Positions 26,736 to 37,368 of a stretch of DNA of 64,000 nt are shown one piece after another. Origin of the DNA: Acidobacteriota bacterium (GTDB taxonomy: Bacteria > Acidobacteriota > Blastocatellia > RBC074); assembly GCA_018269055.1 (NCBI GenBank), contig JAFDVI010000022.1:1-64000 (forward strand), given 5' to 3'. Every line of letters begins with the position of its first letter. Within the stretch, counting starts at the first letter, position 1. The notes beneath the pieces were generated by a model. It made no database searches. It was not told the DNA's origin and was given only the letters and a program-made list of their open reading frames with translations. Both the position numbers and the translations under genes were made by a program.

Positions 26736-27538
26736 CCAATAAAAGGCGTTCAAGTCTGGCTTTTGCCAAAACAGTTGTTTTGAGCTGGTTTGTTTTAATT
26801 GCGAATACAAATTCAATTTTTTCCCAGGAATCTGCTGCTGTCAAACAGGAACAATTTGCGAAGCTGATTGCCTCTGGCAATGACGAGCAAAGGCTTGAAG
26901 GCCTAATTGAACTTGGGAACTTTCTCTCTATTTCCGCACACGCGACGCCGCTGACGGTTGCGCTTTTGAATGACCTTCTGAGAAATGATTCTTCACCATT
27001 GATGCGAGCTTTGAGTGCGCGCGCAATGGAGTTTAGCCGCGACGAAAGATTCGTCTCTATTTTGCTGTCTAGCTTAAAAACAGAGCGCGAACTTGCTGTC
27101 CGTAAAGCGATTATTTACGCTTTTTCCAAATATCCTTCGACGGAAGTTGTATACGTTTTGCTGTCCTTGTTGAAAGATAAGCAGCAGGACATTCGTGCTG
27201 CGTCCGTATTTTCTTTAGCTGAAATTGGTGATCCGGTTTCGACTCCTGCTCTTATTGAATTGCTCAAGAATCGTGGGAGCAATGAAGACGCTTTTGCACG
27301 CACCCAAGCCGTTCGCGCATTAGGCAAAATTGGAGACCGTGCAGCCATTGACCCATTGCTGCATACGCTTGGTCACAGCAAATTTCCAGAAGTCAGAAGA
27401 GAAGCTGTGCGCTCTTTAGGGCAAATTGCTACTTCCCAGGACACGAAGGTTATAGAGGCTCTCAAACTCATTGAACTGCAATCAGACCCTTATCTGGCCT
27501 CCATCGCAAGCTCAATCCTGGAAAAGCTGCGACCCTAA
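26732..27538 (+). CDS. Exported HEAT-repeat protein
   Basis: A 268-residue protein with a TTG start that overlaps the preceding stop (TTGA). Signal-like N-terminus (SLAFAKTVVLSWFVLIANTN). The remainder is a series of about six PBS-lyase-type HEAT repeats, for example EVVYVLLSLLKDKQQDIRAA, SVFSLAEIGDPVSTPALIEL, AVRALGKIGDRAAIDPLLHT and EAVRSLGQIATSQDTKVIEA. These form a curved helical scaffold for binding partner proteins. No enzyme domain. The next gene starts 212 bases later and may have its own promoter. Confidence 0.87.
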   Translation: MTNKRRSSLAFAKTVVLSWFVLIANTNSIFSQESAAVKQEQFAKLIASGNDEQRLEGLIELGNFLSISAHATPLTVALLNDLLRNDSSPLMRALSARAMEFSRDERFVSILLSSLKTERELAVRKAIIYAFSKYPSTEVVYVLLSLLKDKQQDIRAASVFSLAEIGDPVSTPALIELLKNRGSNEDAFARTQAVRALGKIGDRAAIDPLLHTLGHSKFPEVRREAVRSLGQIATSQDTKVIEALKLIELQSDPYLASIASSILEKLRP

Positions 27539-27750
27539 AGCTCCATTCTGCTTGCCTTTGTCTGAGTTTCTCCAAAAAAATGAATTTTCCTGGACATCCA
27601 TTGCTTTGGTAAGTATCATCCGACCGTTCCCTCGACAGATTCATGGCATCCGCTGTGAAACGTGAAAAGTAAAGTTTGGAAGTAAAAGAGGACTCAACTG
27701 GTTAATTACATAACATAGGTGAAGGTTGTATCCATCAGAGGATTTAGGTA

Positions 27751-28449
27751 ATGAACAGCAGTAAAAGCTCCAACGGATTGCATCAAATTTTCTCGCCAGT
27801 CACAAAAACATATCTTTTCAAGCTTCGGCCTGCCTTATTGGCTTTGGTCGTGGCAATGACAGCCCTTTCGGCTCAGGCAATCGTCGTTGCAAACTCAAAT
27901 GACAAGCACGAAAGAAAAGCGGCTGAGTTCGGGGGAATCGAAGTGACGAACTTCGGCAAGGTGACAGACGATTACTATCGCGGCGCGCAGCCCAAGGAAA
28001 ATGAATATGCGGAATTGGCTCGGCTAGGGATAAAAACGATTATTGATTTGCGGGATGATCCAAAAGATTACGCCAGGTCAATGACGGAGCATGCTGGGAT
28101 GCAATACGTTAATTTGCCCATGAGCGACAAAACTTATCCGGCTGCCGAATCTGTGGAAAAATTTCTTTCCCTCGTTAACGACAAGAATAACCTTCCTGTG
28201 TATGTCCATTGTGCCGGCGGGCGTCATAGAACAGGGGCGATGACAGCAGTTTTCCGAATGAAGATGCAGGGGTGGGATATTGAAAGGGCTTATGATGAGA
28301 TGAAGGATTATGACTTCTACACTCGTTGGGGTCATAAAGACATGAAAAAATTTGTCTTCGATTACTACCAGGAATTGCTGCTCAGTCGAAACGAGGAAAA
28401 GAAAAATTCTTTATCAGCCGTCGCTGGGGGAAGTTCGTTGAACCGCTAA
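27751..28449 (+). CDS. Exported dual-specificity/tyrosine phosphatase-like protein
   Basis: A 232-residue protein. A hydrophobic segment (residues 24-48, FKLRPALLALVVAMTALSAQA) acts as signal peptide or anchor behind a long n-region. The phosphatase core follows: YYRGAQPKENEYAELARLGI, TIIDLRDDP (general-acid loop region) and the P-loop HCAGGRHRTG (Cys154, Arg160), which fits HCxxGxxRT. This is the short DSP/DUF442-like type seen in many bacteria. An exported phosphatase suggests phosphorylated exported proteins or another phosphoester as substrate. Confidence 0.88.
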   Translation: MNSSKSSNGLHQIFSPVTKTYLFKLRPALLALVVAMTALSAQAIVVANSNDKHERKAAEFGGIEVTNFGKVTDDYYRGAQPKENEYAELARLGIKTIIDLRDDPKDYARSMTEHAGMQYVNLPMSDKTYPAAESVEKFLSLVNDKNNLPVYVHCAGGRHRTGAMTAVFRMKMQGWDIERAYDEMKDYDFYTRWGHKDMKKFVFDYYQELLLSRNEEKKNSLSAVAGGSSLNR

Positions 28450-28475
28450 CGACAGTGTTTTTGTCAGTTTCAAAA

Positions 28476-28507
28476 AGAGGCGCGGATCTTTCGCGCCTCT
28501 TAGCTTT
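28476..28507. terminator. Bidirectional intrinsic terminator
   Basis: AGAGGCGCG (28476-28484) and CGCGCCTCT (28492-28500) form a perfect 9-base stem with a 7-base loop, followed by tagctttta on the plus strand; on the minus strand it is followed by a T-rich tail (complement of caaaaa at 28471-28476). It separates two convergent genes and overlaps the last base of the minus-strand stop codon. Confidence 0.8.
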
Positions 28508-30572
28508 TATATTGCTCAAGTTTTCGATAGAGGGTTTTTCGGCCAATCCCCAGCAAGCGCGCAGCCTTGGCTTTATCACCATTCGTGTAAAGCAACGTTT
28601 GATTAATCATAATCCGCTCAACATCATCCATCTTCATGGGAACGGAAAGCTGGACGCTTGCATTGTGATCGGGAATGGAGTGAGCACGAACCGTTTCCGG
28701 CCAATCATTTTCGGTAATCATTCTGCCCGCAGCCACGATCACGGCGCGTTCAACGCAGTTTTCCAACTCGCGGATATTGCCCGGCCACGGATAGTTTTGC
28801 AGAACCCGCAACGCTCTATCCGAAATCCCCGTAACCCGCTTACCGCTTTTTTGCTGAAACCGTTCGACGAAATATGCGACCAACTGTTCGACATCTTCAG
28901 AACGTTCTCGCAGCGGAGGCAACACGATTGGGTAAACGTTTAGGCGATAAAACAAATCTCGACGGAAGCGGCCTTCTTCAATTTCCTTTTCCAAGTCCTT
29001 ATTGGTGGCAGCAATCACGCGCACATCTGTTTTGATGACTTCATTGCCGCCGACGCGAGTGAATTCACCGTCCTGGAGCACGCGTAATAAGCTGACCTGA
29101 GCCGCCAAACTCATTTCGCCAATCTCGTCCAGGAACAAGGTTCCACCGTTCGCTTCTTCAAAACGGCCTATGCGTCGGGAGCGGGCATCGGTGAATGCAC
29201 CGCGCTCGTGTCCGAATAGTTCTGTTTCCAGAAGCGCTTGTGGAATTGCCCCACAATTGATTTTGACGAAGGGGCGGGAAGCTCGACGGGAATTAAACTG
29301 AATCAGACTGGCAATCAACTCTTTTCCAGTGCCGGATTCGCCTTGCAGCAGAACCGTTGTATTGCTGTCGGCGACTGACAGCGCCATCTCAATGGCTCGG
29401 CGCATTTTCCCGGATGAGCCGATGATCCGTTCTCCCGCACGAGCGTCGTTCAATTCTCGTTTGAGTCGAATAACTTCGGCAGCCAGGCGGTCTTTTTCCA
29501 AGGCTATGGCGATCTGGCTGGAAATCCCGTTCAAAACCTGGACATCGTAATCAGAAAATCTGGCGGTTTCGTTTACCCAAACCAGAGCAATAATGCCGAG
29601 AACTTTTTCTTTGACTGTAATGGGAGCAATCAGCGCCGATTTGCCTTTGATAACCTGAGAAAATAGATAGCGCGCCAGCGGGGAAGTGCGCGAATCTTCC
29701 AGTTTTAATGTCTGGCCTTCGTCCAGGAGTTCGCTGACTGCCGGATGATCTGGTAATCGCAAGGTGCGCGCTTCGCGGTATTTTGCTTCAACAGACTTTC
29801 GCAAATCGAAGCCGCGTCTGGCTCGGAGTTCGTCAAAATGAAGTTGTTCGCCCTGGTTGTCCAAAATGGCGATGCAGCCGTAATCGGCTTTGAGCAATTC
29901 CAGGGCGCGATCAATGACAAAATCCGTGATTTCATTGAAATCCGTCCGGGTGTTGATGTCGTTGGAAATTTCCAGCATCAACTTGGTGATTTCGATTTCT
30001 TTTTCTTTTTCCTGGTAAAGCTGTGTGTATTGCAATCCGACGGAAACCTGCCCCGCCAACCATTCGACCAATTTGACTTCGGTTTCCGTCCAGCGATGCG
30101 GTTCCTGGCAATAGTGCAACCCCATTACGCCCAACAGTTCGTCGCGATATACAAATGGCGCTACAAGTACGGATCGAGTGCCAATCAGTTGCAAGGTCGA
30201 ACGAACCCAGAGCGGAATGTTGGCGGTTTGCGTGTCGTCAATCGAATAATGGCGCGCGCGTGGCAGGTATTGTTTGATCGTATCGAAGGGAACCAGTGAA
30301 CTGGGAATGTTCAGTCCAAGCCCAGGCGTCAAGGAATTGTTTCCCAAATATTCGTGGCTGACGCGAAAGCCACCGTCCGGCCCAGGCGTGATGACGTTGC
30401 AGCGGTCAACTTCCAGCCGTTGGCCGACTTCCGTAACGGCAGCCTGCAAAAACTTATCAATATCAATCACACTGACAGCGTCGGGACGGACAAAATCCGA
30501 GTTGATGCGATTCAGAATCGCTTCCCGCGCTTCATACATCTCGATCAGTTTTGATTGCGTGCCTTCGTGCAT
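28500..30572 (-). CDS. Sigma-54-dependent activator with two GAF domains
   Basis: A 690-residue regulator. GAF domain 1 (about 30-195: [40 protein letters not shown]), GAF domain 2 (about 205-375: [40 protein letters not shown]), AAA+ domain (about 400-625) with Walker A GESGTGKE, the sigma-54 contact loop GAFTDA ([14 protein letters not shown]), Walker [12 protein letters not shown] and R-finger region, and a C-terminal Fis helix-turn-helix ([20 protein letters not shown]). There is no receiver domain, so it senses small molecules. Last gene of the run that begins at 35676; 6 bases behind the DUF512 gene. Confidence 0.95.
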   Translation of the reverse strand: MHEGTQSKLIEMYEAREAILNRINSDFVRPDAVSVIDIDKFLQAAVTEVGQRLEVDRCNVITPGPDGGFRVSHEYLGNNSLTPGLGLNIPSSLVPFDTIKQYLPRARHYSIDDTQTANIPLWVRSTLQLIGTRSVLVAPFVYRDELLGVMGLHYCQEPHRWTETEVKLVEWLAGQVSVGLQYTQLYQEKEKEIEITKLMLEISNDINTRTDFNEITDFVIDRALELLKADYGCIAILDNQGEQLHFDELRARRGFDLRKSVEAKYREARTLRLPDHPAVSELLDEGQTLKLEDSRTSPLARYLFSQVIKGKSALIAPITVKEKVLGIIALVWVNETARFSDYDVQVLNGISSQIAIALEKDRLAAEVIRLKRELNDARAGERIIGSSGKMRRAIEMALSVADSNTTVLLQGESGTGKELIASLIQFNSRRASRPFVKINCGAIPQALLETELFGHERGAFTDARSRRIGRFEEANGGTLFLDEIGEMSLAAQVSLLRVLQDGEFTRVGGNEVIKTDVRVIAATNKDLEKEIEEGRFRRDLFYRLNVYPIVLPPLRERSEDVEQLVAYFVERFQQKSGKRVTGISDRALRVLQNYPWPGNIRELENCVERAVIVAAGRMITENDWPETVRAHSIPDHNASVQLSVPMKMDDVERIMINQTLLYTNGDKAKAARLLGIGRKTLYRKLEQYKS

Positions 30573-30578
30573 AACACC

Positions 30579-31979
30579 TTAAACGGAAATAGACGTCACT
30601 GCGCCGTAATCGTGCGAAAGAATTGTCCGATGATCGTGCTGCTCTTCGTGCACATCCAACACCTCATTCCAGCTTCGCTTAACCGGCAGCACAAGCTCAG
30701 CGGTCAACTCACTGACGGTCATTCCGTCCAAAAACTTTTGGTCGTGTTCGCGGTAACAGTGCGGCGGCAACATTAGAAAATCGCCTTTGAACTGGTCGCG
30801 CGCATTCAGATAATCCATGCCGGAAAGCAATCCGGCAACCGTCACGCCTTTTCCAAAGAAAGTATTTTCCACACGCGCCACGTGCAGCCGAGTGCCAAAC
30901 GCCAGGTTCATCTCGTCAACTGCTTCTTTCAGCATAGGATAGAAGATCAACCCTGTCGCCAAAGTCCCGTAAACTTTCTTTGCTTTTGAGGCGGAAAACT
31001 GGCCACGTTCATGCATTTTGGCAAGCTGTTTCATTCGTTTGGCGTGCGCATCGAAAAACTGCCTGACCATTCCGACGCCGTCTTCGATTTGCGGGTATTC
31101 GTCACCTTCGCTGCCGCGAACAATTCGGTAGTGCGATTTCGGCGGAATCGGACGCCCGGCACGAATGTAAAACTCATCGCCGAGAAACGCGAAAACCGTT
31201 CCGAGTCTTTTCTTCAGCTCGTTCTGAATCGGTGTCACCAAATCAATCACTTCGGCGCAAAATTCGTCCGTCACTTCCACCAGCCGATTTCGATACTTGT
31301 GCTTGTCAGTGATTCCCAGAGGCACAACCGCAGTCGAAACAATCCCCGGATGCAGTTCCGCCAAGTCATAAATCGTTTTGACCAGATGCTCGTCGTCGTT
31401 GATCGTCGGGCAAAGCACGACTTGCGCGTGAATTTCAATGCCGTGATCAATGAAATGCTTCATCTGGCCAAGGATGTCTACCTGTTTGGGATTGCCCAAT
31501 AAATATGCGCGCAATTCCGGATCAGTCGCATGAACCGACACATATTGCGGGGACAGTCGCTGTTCGATGACGCGCTGGATTTCCGATTTGGTGATCGTCG
31601 AAAGCGTGGAGTAATTGCCGTACATAAACGAAAACCGTATGTCTTCGTCGCGCACCCACAAGCTTTTTCGCGAACCTTCGGGGTTCTGTTGAATGAAACA
31701 AAAGACGCAATCGTTGCCACACTGTCGCGGCATCATCGGCTCGAAATCAATCCCCCAACTTTCGCTGTTGTCTTTTTCGACCTCGACTTGCCACTCTTCG
31801 CCGTCAGCTTTGATGACTTCCAGCGTCAGTTCCTCTTCGCCAGCAGTCAGGAATTTGAAATCCAGCGCGTCGCGAACTCGTTTGCCATTGATCGTCCAAA
31901 CGCGATCGCCCGCGGCAAGTTCAAGCTCCGCCGCGAGCGAATCCGGTTCTACTTCGATAATTTTGATGCCTTTGGCCAT
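30579..31979 (-). CDS. PDZ-radical SAM-DUF512 protein
   Basis: A 466-residue protein. A PDZ-like domain at the start ([20 protein letters not shown]), then a radical SAM-like region with the cysteine cluster CGNDCVFCF (Cys87, Cys91, Cys94; CxxxCxxC), and DUF512 in the C-terminal half ([20 protein letters not shown] and [20 protein letters not shown]). This order is typical of a conserved but uncharacterised family in Firmicutes, Cyanobacteria and Acidobacteriota. The radical chemistry and substrate are unknown. It stands 3 bases after alanine dehydrogenase. Confidence 0.92.
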   Translation of the reverse strand: MAKGIKIIEVEPDSLAAELELAAGDRVWTINGKRVRDALDFKFLTAGEEELTLEVIKADGEEWQVEVEKDNSESWGIDFEPMMPRQCGNDCVFCFIQQNPEGSRKSLWVRDEDIRFSFMYGNYSTLSTITKSEIQRVIEQRLSPQYVSVHATDPELRAYLLGNPKQVDILGQMKHFIDHGIEIHAQVVLCPTINDDEHLVKTIYDLAELHPGIVSTAVVPLGITDKHKYRNRLVEVTDEFCAEVIDLVTPIQNELKKRLGTVFAFLGDEFYIRAGRPIPPKSHYRIVRGSEGDEYPQIEDGVGMVRQFFDAHAKRMKQLAKMHERGQFSASKAKKVYGTLATGLIFYPMLKEAVDEMNLAFGTRLHVARVENTFFGKGVTVAGLLSGMDYLNARDQFKGDFLMLPPHCYREHDQKFLDGMTVSELTAELVLPVKRSWNEVLDVHEEQHDHRTILSHDYGAVTSISV

Positions 31980-31982
31980 TGA

Positions 31983-33095
31983 TTACAGCAGTTCGTCAAT
32001 TGATTTGAACGGTAAGTTCTGAGACTCGGCCACGGCTTCGTAAGTGATATGCCCTGCAAACGTATTCACGCCAGCTTTCAGATGTTTGTCTTTGGCGATG
32101 GCGTCTTTGAAGCCTTTGTTCGCCAGTTTCACCGCGAAAGGCAACGTAGCATTCGTCAGCGCAAAAGTCGAAGTGCGCGGAACTGCGCCCGGCATGTTGG
32201 CGACGCAGTAGTGCAGAACATCGTCCACGTAATACGTCGGATTGCTGTGCGTTGTCGGGTGCGTAGTTTCAATGCAGCCACCCTGATCAACGGCAACGTC
32301 AACGATAACAGCGCCTTTGTGCATGGTTTTCAGCATGTCGCGTTTGACCAGGTGCGGAGCTGCCGCGCCTGGAATCAACACTGCGCCGACAACTAAATCC
32401 GCATTTGCGATGGCTTCCTGCACGTTGAAATCGTTGGACATCAAAGTATTGATCTGCGCACCGAAGATGTCATCCAGGTAGCGCAAGCGTTCCAGGTTTT
32501 TATCCAGCACCGTCACGTTTGCGCCCAAGCCGACAGCCATCTTGATCGAATTGATGCCGACGACCCCGCCGCCAATGATGACGACTTTGGCGGGCAACAC
32601 GCCGGGAACGCCGCCCATCAATACGCCGCACCCGCCCTCAGGCTTTTGCAGGTAATGTGCGCCGACCTGCACCGCCATACGACCGGCGACTTCCGACATC
32701 GGCGTCAGCAGCGGCAGATGGCCTTCGTCGTTGGTGATGGTTTCATACGCCACGCCGGTGATTTTGCTCGACAGCATGGCTTGCGTCAGTTTCGGGTCCG
32801 GAGCGAGATGCAAATAGGTAAACAGCAACTGGCCTTCGCGCATTCGACGGTATTCGGGGCCGACCGGCTCTTTGACTTTGACGACCATATCGCCGCGTTG
32901 CCAGACCTCGTCGGCGGTTTCGACAATCTGGCCGCCAGCGGCCTGGAATTCTTCGTCGCTGATGCCACTGCCTAAACCCGCGGTTTTTTCAACCAAAACG
33001 GTGTGGCCAAAATCGCTCAGGGTTTTGACCCCCGCTGGCGTCAAACCGACGCGGCTTTCATTGTCCTTTATCTCTTTCGGTAATCCGATGATCAT
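31983..33095 (-). CDS. ald: Alanine dehydrogenase
   Basis: A 370-residue NAD-dependent enzyme that converts L-alanine to pyruvate and ammonia, and back. N-terminal [20 protein letters not shown], the substrate loop with [13 protein letters not shown], the catalytic His region [29 protein letters not shown], and NAD-binding [20 protein letters not shown]. The ending and length are as usual. The start ATG is directly next to the stop of the upstream small gene (TAA-ATG). Confidence 0.97.
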   Translation of the reverse strand: MIIGLPKEIKDNESRVGLTPAGVKTLSDFGHTVLVEKTAGLGSGISDEEFQAAGGQIVETADEVWQRGDMVVKVKEPVGPEYRRMREGQLLFTYLHLAPDPKLTQAMLSSKITGVAYETITNDEGHLPLLTPMSEVAGRMAVQVGAHYLQKPEGGCGVLMGGVPGVLPAKVVIIGGGVVGINSIKMAVGLGANVTVLDKNLERLRYLDDIFGAQINTLMSNDFNVQEAIANADLVVGAVLIPGAAAPHLVKRDMLKTMHKGAVIVDVAVDQGGCIETTHPTTHSNPTYYVDDVLHYCVANMPGAVPRTSTFALTNATLPFAVKLANKGFKDAIAKDKHLKAGVNTFAGHITYEAVAESQNLPFKSIDELL

Positions 33096-33566
33096 TTATT
33101 TCTTCTCCTTTTTCGTTGGTTCAGGCTCCGTGGCAGGAGCGGGATCGGCAGGCCTGTTTTGGCAATGGCCGATGATGACTCCGTAAATTGAGCCGCAAGT
33201 AAGATCGCTTTCTCCCAAATCCCGGCATTTGGTTTTGATCCAGGCGCGTGTTTGTTCTTTATCATCGCTTGGAGGCACGTCGTTGCAAAACCCAGGCGTA
33301 GCTCGGCTTCTTTTCAGGCAGGTGGACAGAAAAATCGTGTTGGAGGCAACGGCTGTGAGGGCGCTTTTGCCTTTGCTACGCGTAAGAGTTTCGTTCAAAC
33401 AGGCTGCCTCGTCGGCAGTTTCGCCGAACCGTTCGGCGGCTTTCTGGTCTTCTTTTACCTGGCCGGTGAGTTGCGAAACGTAGTAAATGCAGGCTCCAGC
33501 CCCAAGCATCAGCACCAACGCAAATCCAGCCGCAATGCTCAGTCCGATTTTCCAACCTTTGGACAT
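33096..33566 (-). CDS. Membrane-anchored cysteine-containing protein of unknown function
   Basis: A 156-residue protein from the ATG at 33566, which has AGGAGG upstream; a longer frame to 33614 lacks one. One N-terminal span ([20 protein letters not shown]), then a soluble part with about seven cysteines ([40 protein letters not shown]), likely disulfide-bonded outside the membrane, and a Pro/Glu/Lys tail ([18 protein letters not shown]). No family recognised. Adjacent to alanine dehydrogenase without gap. Confidence 0.72.
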   Translation of the reverse strand: MSKGWKIGLSIAAGFALVLMLGAGACIYYVSQLTGQVKEDQKAAERFGETADEAACLNETLTRSKGKSALTAVASNTIFLSTCLKRSRATPGFCNDVPPSDDKEQTRAWIKTKCRDLGESDLTCGSIYGVIIGHCQNRPADPAPATEPEPTKKEKK

Positions 33567-33582
33567 ACGCGCCTCCTGTTGG

Positions 33583-33816
33583 TTATTCGTCTTTGGGCAA
33601 ATCTTTGCTGCCAACGACGGTCAGATTCATGCCAATTTGAACGCTGACTTGCTTGCCGCCGACATCAATCACGGTTTTGCCGTTCAGGTACCAGCCCAGC
33701 GATCCCGTGGAAAATTCTTTGACTTCGGCCATCATTGGAATGTCATTGATGACGATCTTGATGGGTTGCGCGCCGTCGCGAAATTCCTGACGGGTGATCG
33801 GACTTTTTGTTGCCAT
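33583..33816 (-). CDS. Small protein of unknown function
   Basis: A 77-residue protein starting ATG with AGGAAATCT upstream. The sequence (ITRQEFRDGAQPIKIVINDI, FSTGSLGWYLNGKTVIDVGG, VSVQIGMNLTVVGSKDLP) suggests a small all-beta fold. It has no signal peptide. I know similar short proteins beside aldehyde dehydrogenase in Acidobacteriota only in outline and give no function. It lies 33 bases behind the aldehyde dehydrogenase stop. Confidence 0.7.
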   Translation of the reverse strand: MATKSPITRQEFRDGAQPIKIVINDIPMMAEVKEFSTGSLGWYLNGKTVIDVGGKQVSVQIGMNLTVVGSKDLPKDE

Positions 33817-33849
33817 TAGATTTCCTTTCTTGGTTAGGTGATGGAAGTA

Positions 33850-35364
33850 TCAGTTATCAATTTGGGCTTTCTGCAATCTGCCGCTGTAATCCACGTAGAT
33901 CGCTTTCCATTCCGAGAAAATATCCAGCGACGACGCCATCGCGCCTTCGCGGTGACCGTTGCCTGTGGCTTTGGTTCCGCCAAACGGCAGATGAACTTCG
34001 GCGCCGATGGTGGCCGAATTGACGTAAAAGATACCGGTGTACATTCGCTCCATTGCCGTGAATGCCTGATTCACATCCTGGGTGTAAATCGAAGCCGACA
34101 AACCATACTTCACGCCATTGCTGATTTCGATGGCTTCGTCCAGATTGCGACAAGGGATAATGCTGACAACCGGGCCAAATATTTCCTCCTGCGCGATTCG
34201 CATTTCCGGAGCCACGTCCGTGAAGATCGTCGGTTCGATGAAAAAGCCGTGTTTCAGATCGCCTTTGGTCAAACGATTGCCGCCCAGATGCAGCGTCGCG
34301 CCATCTTCATTTTTACCGATTTCGATGTAGCCCAGGATCTTGTCCATCGCGTCCTGATTGATGACCGGCCCCATCTCCACGTTCTTGTTCAAACCGTTGC
34401 CGATACGCAAATTTTTGGCTTTTTCAGCCAGCTTTTCGACGAATTTTTTGTAAACCTTTTTGTGAACTACCAGCCGCGAAGAAGCCGTGCAGCGTTGGCC
34501 GGAAGTTCCGAACGCGCCCCAGACAGTGCCTTCGGCGGCCAAATCCAGGTCGGCGTCGTCCATGACCATAATCACGTTTTTGCCGCCCATTTCCAGCGAG
34601 CAAATCTTGCCGTGTTGCGCCGCGTTGGTGGCGACGATGCGCCCGGTTTCGGTCGAACCGGTGAATGAAACCAGCCGAATATCGCGGTGCGTGGTCAATG
34701 GCGCGCCGACTTCTTCGCCTGTGCCCATAACGATGTTGATGACGCCCGGAGGAATACCAGCTTCTTCGGCGGCTTTGACCAGATTGACGGTTGAAAGCGG
34801 CGTGTCTTCGGCGGGCTTGATGACCAACGTGTTGCCGCAAATCAGCGCGGGCATCATTTTCCACGAAGGAATTGCCATCGGGAAATTCCAGGGCGTGATC
34901 AGCGAACAAAGCCCGACCGGTTGGCGAACGCACATCGCCATTTTGTTCTGCAACTCCGATGGCGTGGTGTAACCGTGTAACCGACGACCTTCGCCCGCGG
35001 TGTAAAACGTCATATCAATCGCTTCCTGCACGTCGCCGCCGGTTTCTTTCATGACTTTTCCCATCTCGCGGGTCATATCCCTGGCGAATTCGTCTTTGCG
35101 ATTGATCAAAATCTGGCCGAGTTTGTACAGCATTTCGGCGCGTTTGGGAGCGGGCGTGGCTTTCCATTTCGGAAAGGCTTCACGCGCGGCTGTGACTGCC
35201 GCTTCGACATCTTCGTCTGTTGAAGCGGGGAACATGCCAACCAGTTCGCGCGTGTCCGCAGGGTTTCGATTTTCCATCAGGTTGCCGTTGGCGGATTTTA
35301 CCCAACGACCACCGATATAATTTTTGTAAGTCTGTGCTTTGGTGATGGTTTTTGTTGTAGCCAT
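33850..35364 (-). CDS. NAD(P)-dependent aldehyde dehydrogenase
   Basis: A 504-residue enzyme of the ALDH superfamily. Seen: [20 protein letters not shown] (cofactor Trp-Asn), [11 protein letters not shown], the catalytic Glu in SLEMGGKN and the catalytic Cys in [11 protein letters not shown], and [17 protein letters not shown] near the C-terminus. The pattern resembles piperideine-6-carboxylate/alpha-aminoadipic semialdehyde (ALDH7-like) or succinate-semialdehyde enzymes; substrate not settled. With alanine dehydrogenase downstream it may take part in amino-acid breakdown. Confidence 0.94.
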   Translation of the reverse strand: MATTKTITKAQTYKNYIGGRWVKSANGNLMENRNPADTRELVGMFPASTDEDVEAAVTAAREAFPKWKATPAPKRAEMLYKLGQILINRKDEFARDMTREMGKVMKETGGDVQEAIDMTFYTAGEGRRLHGYTTPSELQNKMAMCVRQPVGLCSLITPWNFPMAIPSWKMMPALICGNTLVIKPAEDTPLSTVNLVKAAEEAGIPPGVINIVMGTGEEVGAPLTTHRDIRLVSFTGSTETGRIVATNAAQHGKICSLEMGGKNVIMVMDDADLDLAAEGTVWGAFGTSGQRCTASSRLVVHKKVYKKFVEKLAEKAKNLRIGNGLNKNVEMGPVINQDAMDKILGYIEIGKNEDGATLHLGGNRLTKGDLKHGFFIEPTIFTDVAPEMRIAQEEIFGPVVSIIPCRNLDEAIEISNGVKYGLSASIYTQDVNQAFTAMERMYTGIFYVNSATIGAEVHLPFGGTKATGNGHREGAMASSLDIFSEWKAIYVDYSGRLQKAQIDN

Positions 35365-35415
35365 AAATGATGAAAAGAAGATTTCAAATTATGAAATTAG
35401 AGGTTTGGGATTCGG

Positions 35416-35676
35416 TTATTTCGTGCTGTCGGGCGCTTTGTGGCAAAGCAGGCAACTGACGCGGGCGTCGCGCCATTTGCCCGGATGCTTGTGTTGACGT
35501 TCCAGTTCCTCGAACTTCGCGGGGAGATGGCATTTCAAGCAATCTTCGCGCACGTGGATATTCAGGTGTTCCGGAATCGCGGGCATCGCTTTGGCTTTAT
35601 TGCGCGTGGACAGAAAGTATAGGCCGCCGATGACGATCACAACGATTAGCACAAAAATCAGGTCGCGTGGTTTCAT
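35416..35676 (-). CDS. Membrane-anchored dihaem cytochrome c
   Basis: An 86-residue protein with an N-terminal anchor (LIFVLIVVIVIGGLYFLST) and two CxxCH sites (CLKCH and CLLCH), plus His residues (EHLNIHV, RQHKHPG) that can serve as second ligands. It resembles a minimal NapC/NirT- or c7-like electron carrier. First gene of the minus-strand run that reaches to 28500; 51 bases before the aldehyde dehydrogenase gene. Confidence 0.86.
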   Translation of the reverse strand: MKPRDLIFVLIVVIVIGGLYFLSTRNKAKAMPAIPEHLNIHVREDCLKCHLPAKFEELERQHKHPGKWRDARVSCLLCHKAPDSTK

Positions 35677-35898
35677 TGAGTTTTACCAGTGAAGGAAATG
35701 TGAATGCTTGCTCTAAGCCGCGACTGTAACAAACCGTCTGAGCGAGTGTCCAGAGTTCAGGCTGAATAAATCAAGCGATAGTTGGACTTACCACTTCGCA
35801 ACTCTTTGGCGGCACGTTCGGGCAAAATTGATGGAACTGATTGGGAATTTGGAGTCCATTGTCGGTGAAAAGTGGATTCCAGGAGATTTACTTGGCTG

Positions 35899-36576
35899 AT
35901 GGCTGGTTGGCGACAATTGGCGATGAATAGGAAGATGAAAGCGATCCAGACGACAGCAACAACCAGCGATGAGGAATTACTTCGGCGCATGATGGCCGGG
36001 GAGGCGAGTGCTTTTGAGCAGCTTTATGACCGGCGACAAGCCGGAATTTATCATTTCGCTTTGCGTATGACCGGGTCGTCCGTTTTGGCGGAAGATGTGG
36101 TGCAGGATGTGTTTATGGAGTTCATGCGCGATGCTCGCCTGTTTGATTCGTCCAAAGGAACGGTTGCCGGGTATTTGATGGGGATGGCCCGGCACAGGAT
36201 TTTGCGACGGCTGGAACGAGAACGCCGGTTTGTTTCCATTGCCGAACCCGACGAGCGAGAACATGAATTACCAGGAAAGACTGATGAAGGGTTTGTCGTT
36301 GAACGCAACCCGTATGGAGATTTTGAACTGCGGGAAACCGTCGAAACGGTTAGGCAGGCGATTTTGAGTTTGCCGGAGCATTATCGTGAAGTTGTCGTGC
36401 TGTGCAGTTTGCACGAAATGAGTTATGAACAAGCCGCCGATGTTGTTGGATGTCCGGTTGGAACAGTTCGTTCGCGACTCAACCGAGCCAGGGCGATGCT
36501 GGTTGATAAACTGCAATTGTTGCGAGCGACATACGCTGCGCCTGTTCAGTTGGCCAGCGTGGGGAACGAATTATGA
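35899..36576 (+). CDS. ECF-type RNA polymerase sigma factor
   Basis: About 225 residues. Region 2 is seen as MMAGEASAFEQLYDRRQAGI, then VLAEDVVQDVFMEFMRDARL and GTVAGYLMGMARHRIL; region 4 as REVVVLCSLHEMSYEQAADV and VGCPVGTVRSRLNRARAML. The start is uncertain: ATG at 35899, 35923 or 35935, or GTG at 35872; AGGAG lies at 35881 and AGGAAG at 35928. The stop overlaps the start of the anti-sigma gene (ATGA), the usual sign of a sigma/anti-sigma pair. Divergent from the cytochrome gene. Confidence 0.92.
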   Translation: MAGWRQLAMNRKMKAIQTTATTSDEELLRRMMAGEASAFEQLYDRRQAGIYHFALRMTGSSVLAEDVVQDVFMEFMRDARLFDSSKGTVAGYLMGMARHRILRRLERERRFVSIAEPDEREHELPGKTDEGFVVERNPYGDFELRETVETVRQAILSLPEHYREVVVLCSLHEMSYEQAADVVGCPVGTVRSRLNRARAMLVDKLQLLRATYAAPVQLASVGNEL

Positions 36577-37355
36577 ACTGTCAGGAGTTTGAACAAATTG
36601 TTGCCGAGCTTGCCGACGACAGATTGGCTTCGGTGAGAGCACGGATTGCTGCAATGACTCACGCCGCGAATTGCGAACACTGCGACGCACAGTTGCAGGC
36701 GCAAAAGGCGTTGAACCATGGTTTGTTTGCTTTTGCCGCGCACACTGCTGACCAGCAGCCGCCCTTGCAATTGCGCCACTCTTTACGTGCGGTGTTTGAA
36801 GCGCAGCAAGCGGTACGTACCGCCGAAAAAACAACTCCAAATGTAATTCGGATCGAAGAGTGCAAACCCGTTGTTCGACGCCGTTGGACTTTGGCATTGG
36901 CTGCGGCGGCAGCGGTAATTGTTTTTGCCGCAATCGTCTGGATCTGGCAAAGCCCCAGACCGACGGAAAACCTGGTTTCTGACACAGCACCAACCCCGAC
37001 AGTTACATCGAAACTGCCAGCGGAAACAAAACCGCCGTCAAACGATGTTGCAGAACAAACGCCCCACGTGAATCAATTGGCCGAAGTCGGGAGAGGAAAT
37101 CGGCAGCTTCGCACGGTTTCGCGGAAACCGGCCAATTACGGAAACGGGCTGGCGGCGAACTACATTCCGCTCAGTTATGCGGCAGGATCGGCAACGCCCG
37201 ATCAAAGCCTGGTTGTCCGCGTGAACGTTCCGCGCACAACGCTGATTGCAATGGGATTACCGTTAAGCGCCGAGCGCGGTAGTGAAATGGTCAAAGCAGA
37301 TTTGCGCGTTGGAATTGATGGTGTTCCACTGGCCATTCGGCTGATCAGGCAGTGA
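36573..37355 (+). CDS. Zinc-binding anti-sigma factor
   Basis: A 260-residue membrane protein. The N-terminal ZAS-type motif is HAANCEHC (His-x3-Cys-x2-Cys), behind an early Cys in MNCQEFEQ. A single membrane helix (RRWTLALAAAAAVIVFAAIV, about residues 108-130) separates it from a Pro/Thr-rich periplasmic part ending in a small domain (DQSLVVRVNVPRTTLIAMGL to GVPLAIRLIRQ). It should hold the sigma factor at the membrane until a signal arrives. Overlaps the sigma gene by 4 bases. Confidence 0.88.
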   Translation: MNCQEFEQIVAELADDRLASVRARIAAMTHAANCEHCDAQLQAQKALNHGLFAFAAHTADQQPPLQLRHSLRAVFEAQQAVRTAEKTTPNVIRIEECKPVVRRRWTLALAAAAAVIVFAAIVWIWQSPRPTENLVSDTAPTPTVTSKLPAETKPPSNDVAEQTPHVNQLAEVGRGNRQLRTVSRKPANYGNGLAANYIPLSYAAGSATPDQSLVVRVNVPRTTLIAMGLPLSAERGSEMVKADLRVGIDGVPLAIRLIRQ

Positions 37356-37368
37356 AGGGAGAGCATGT

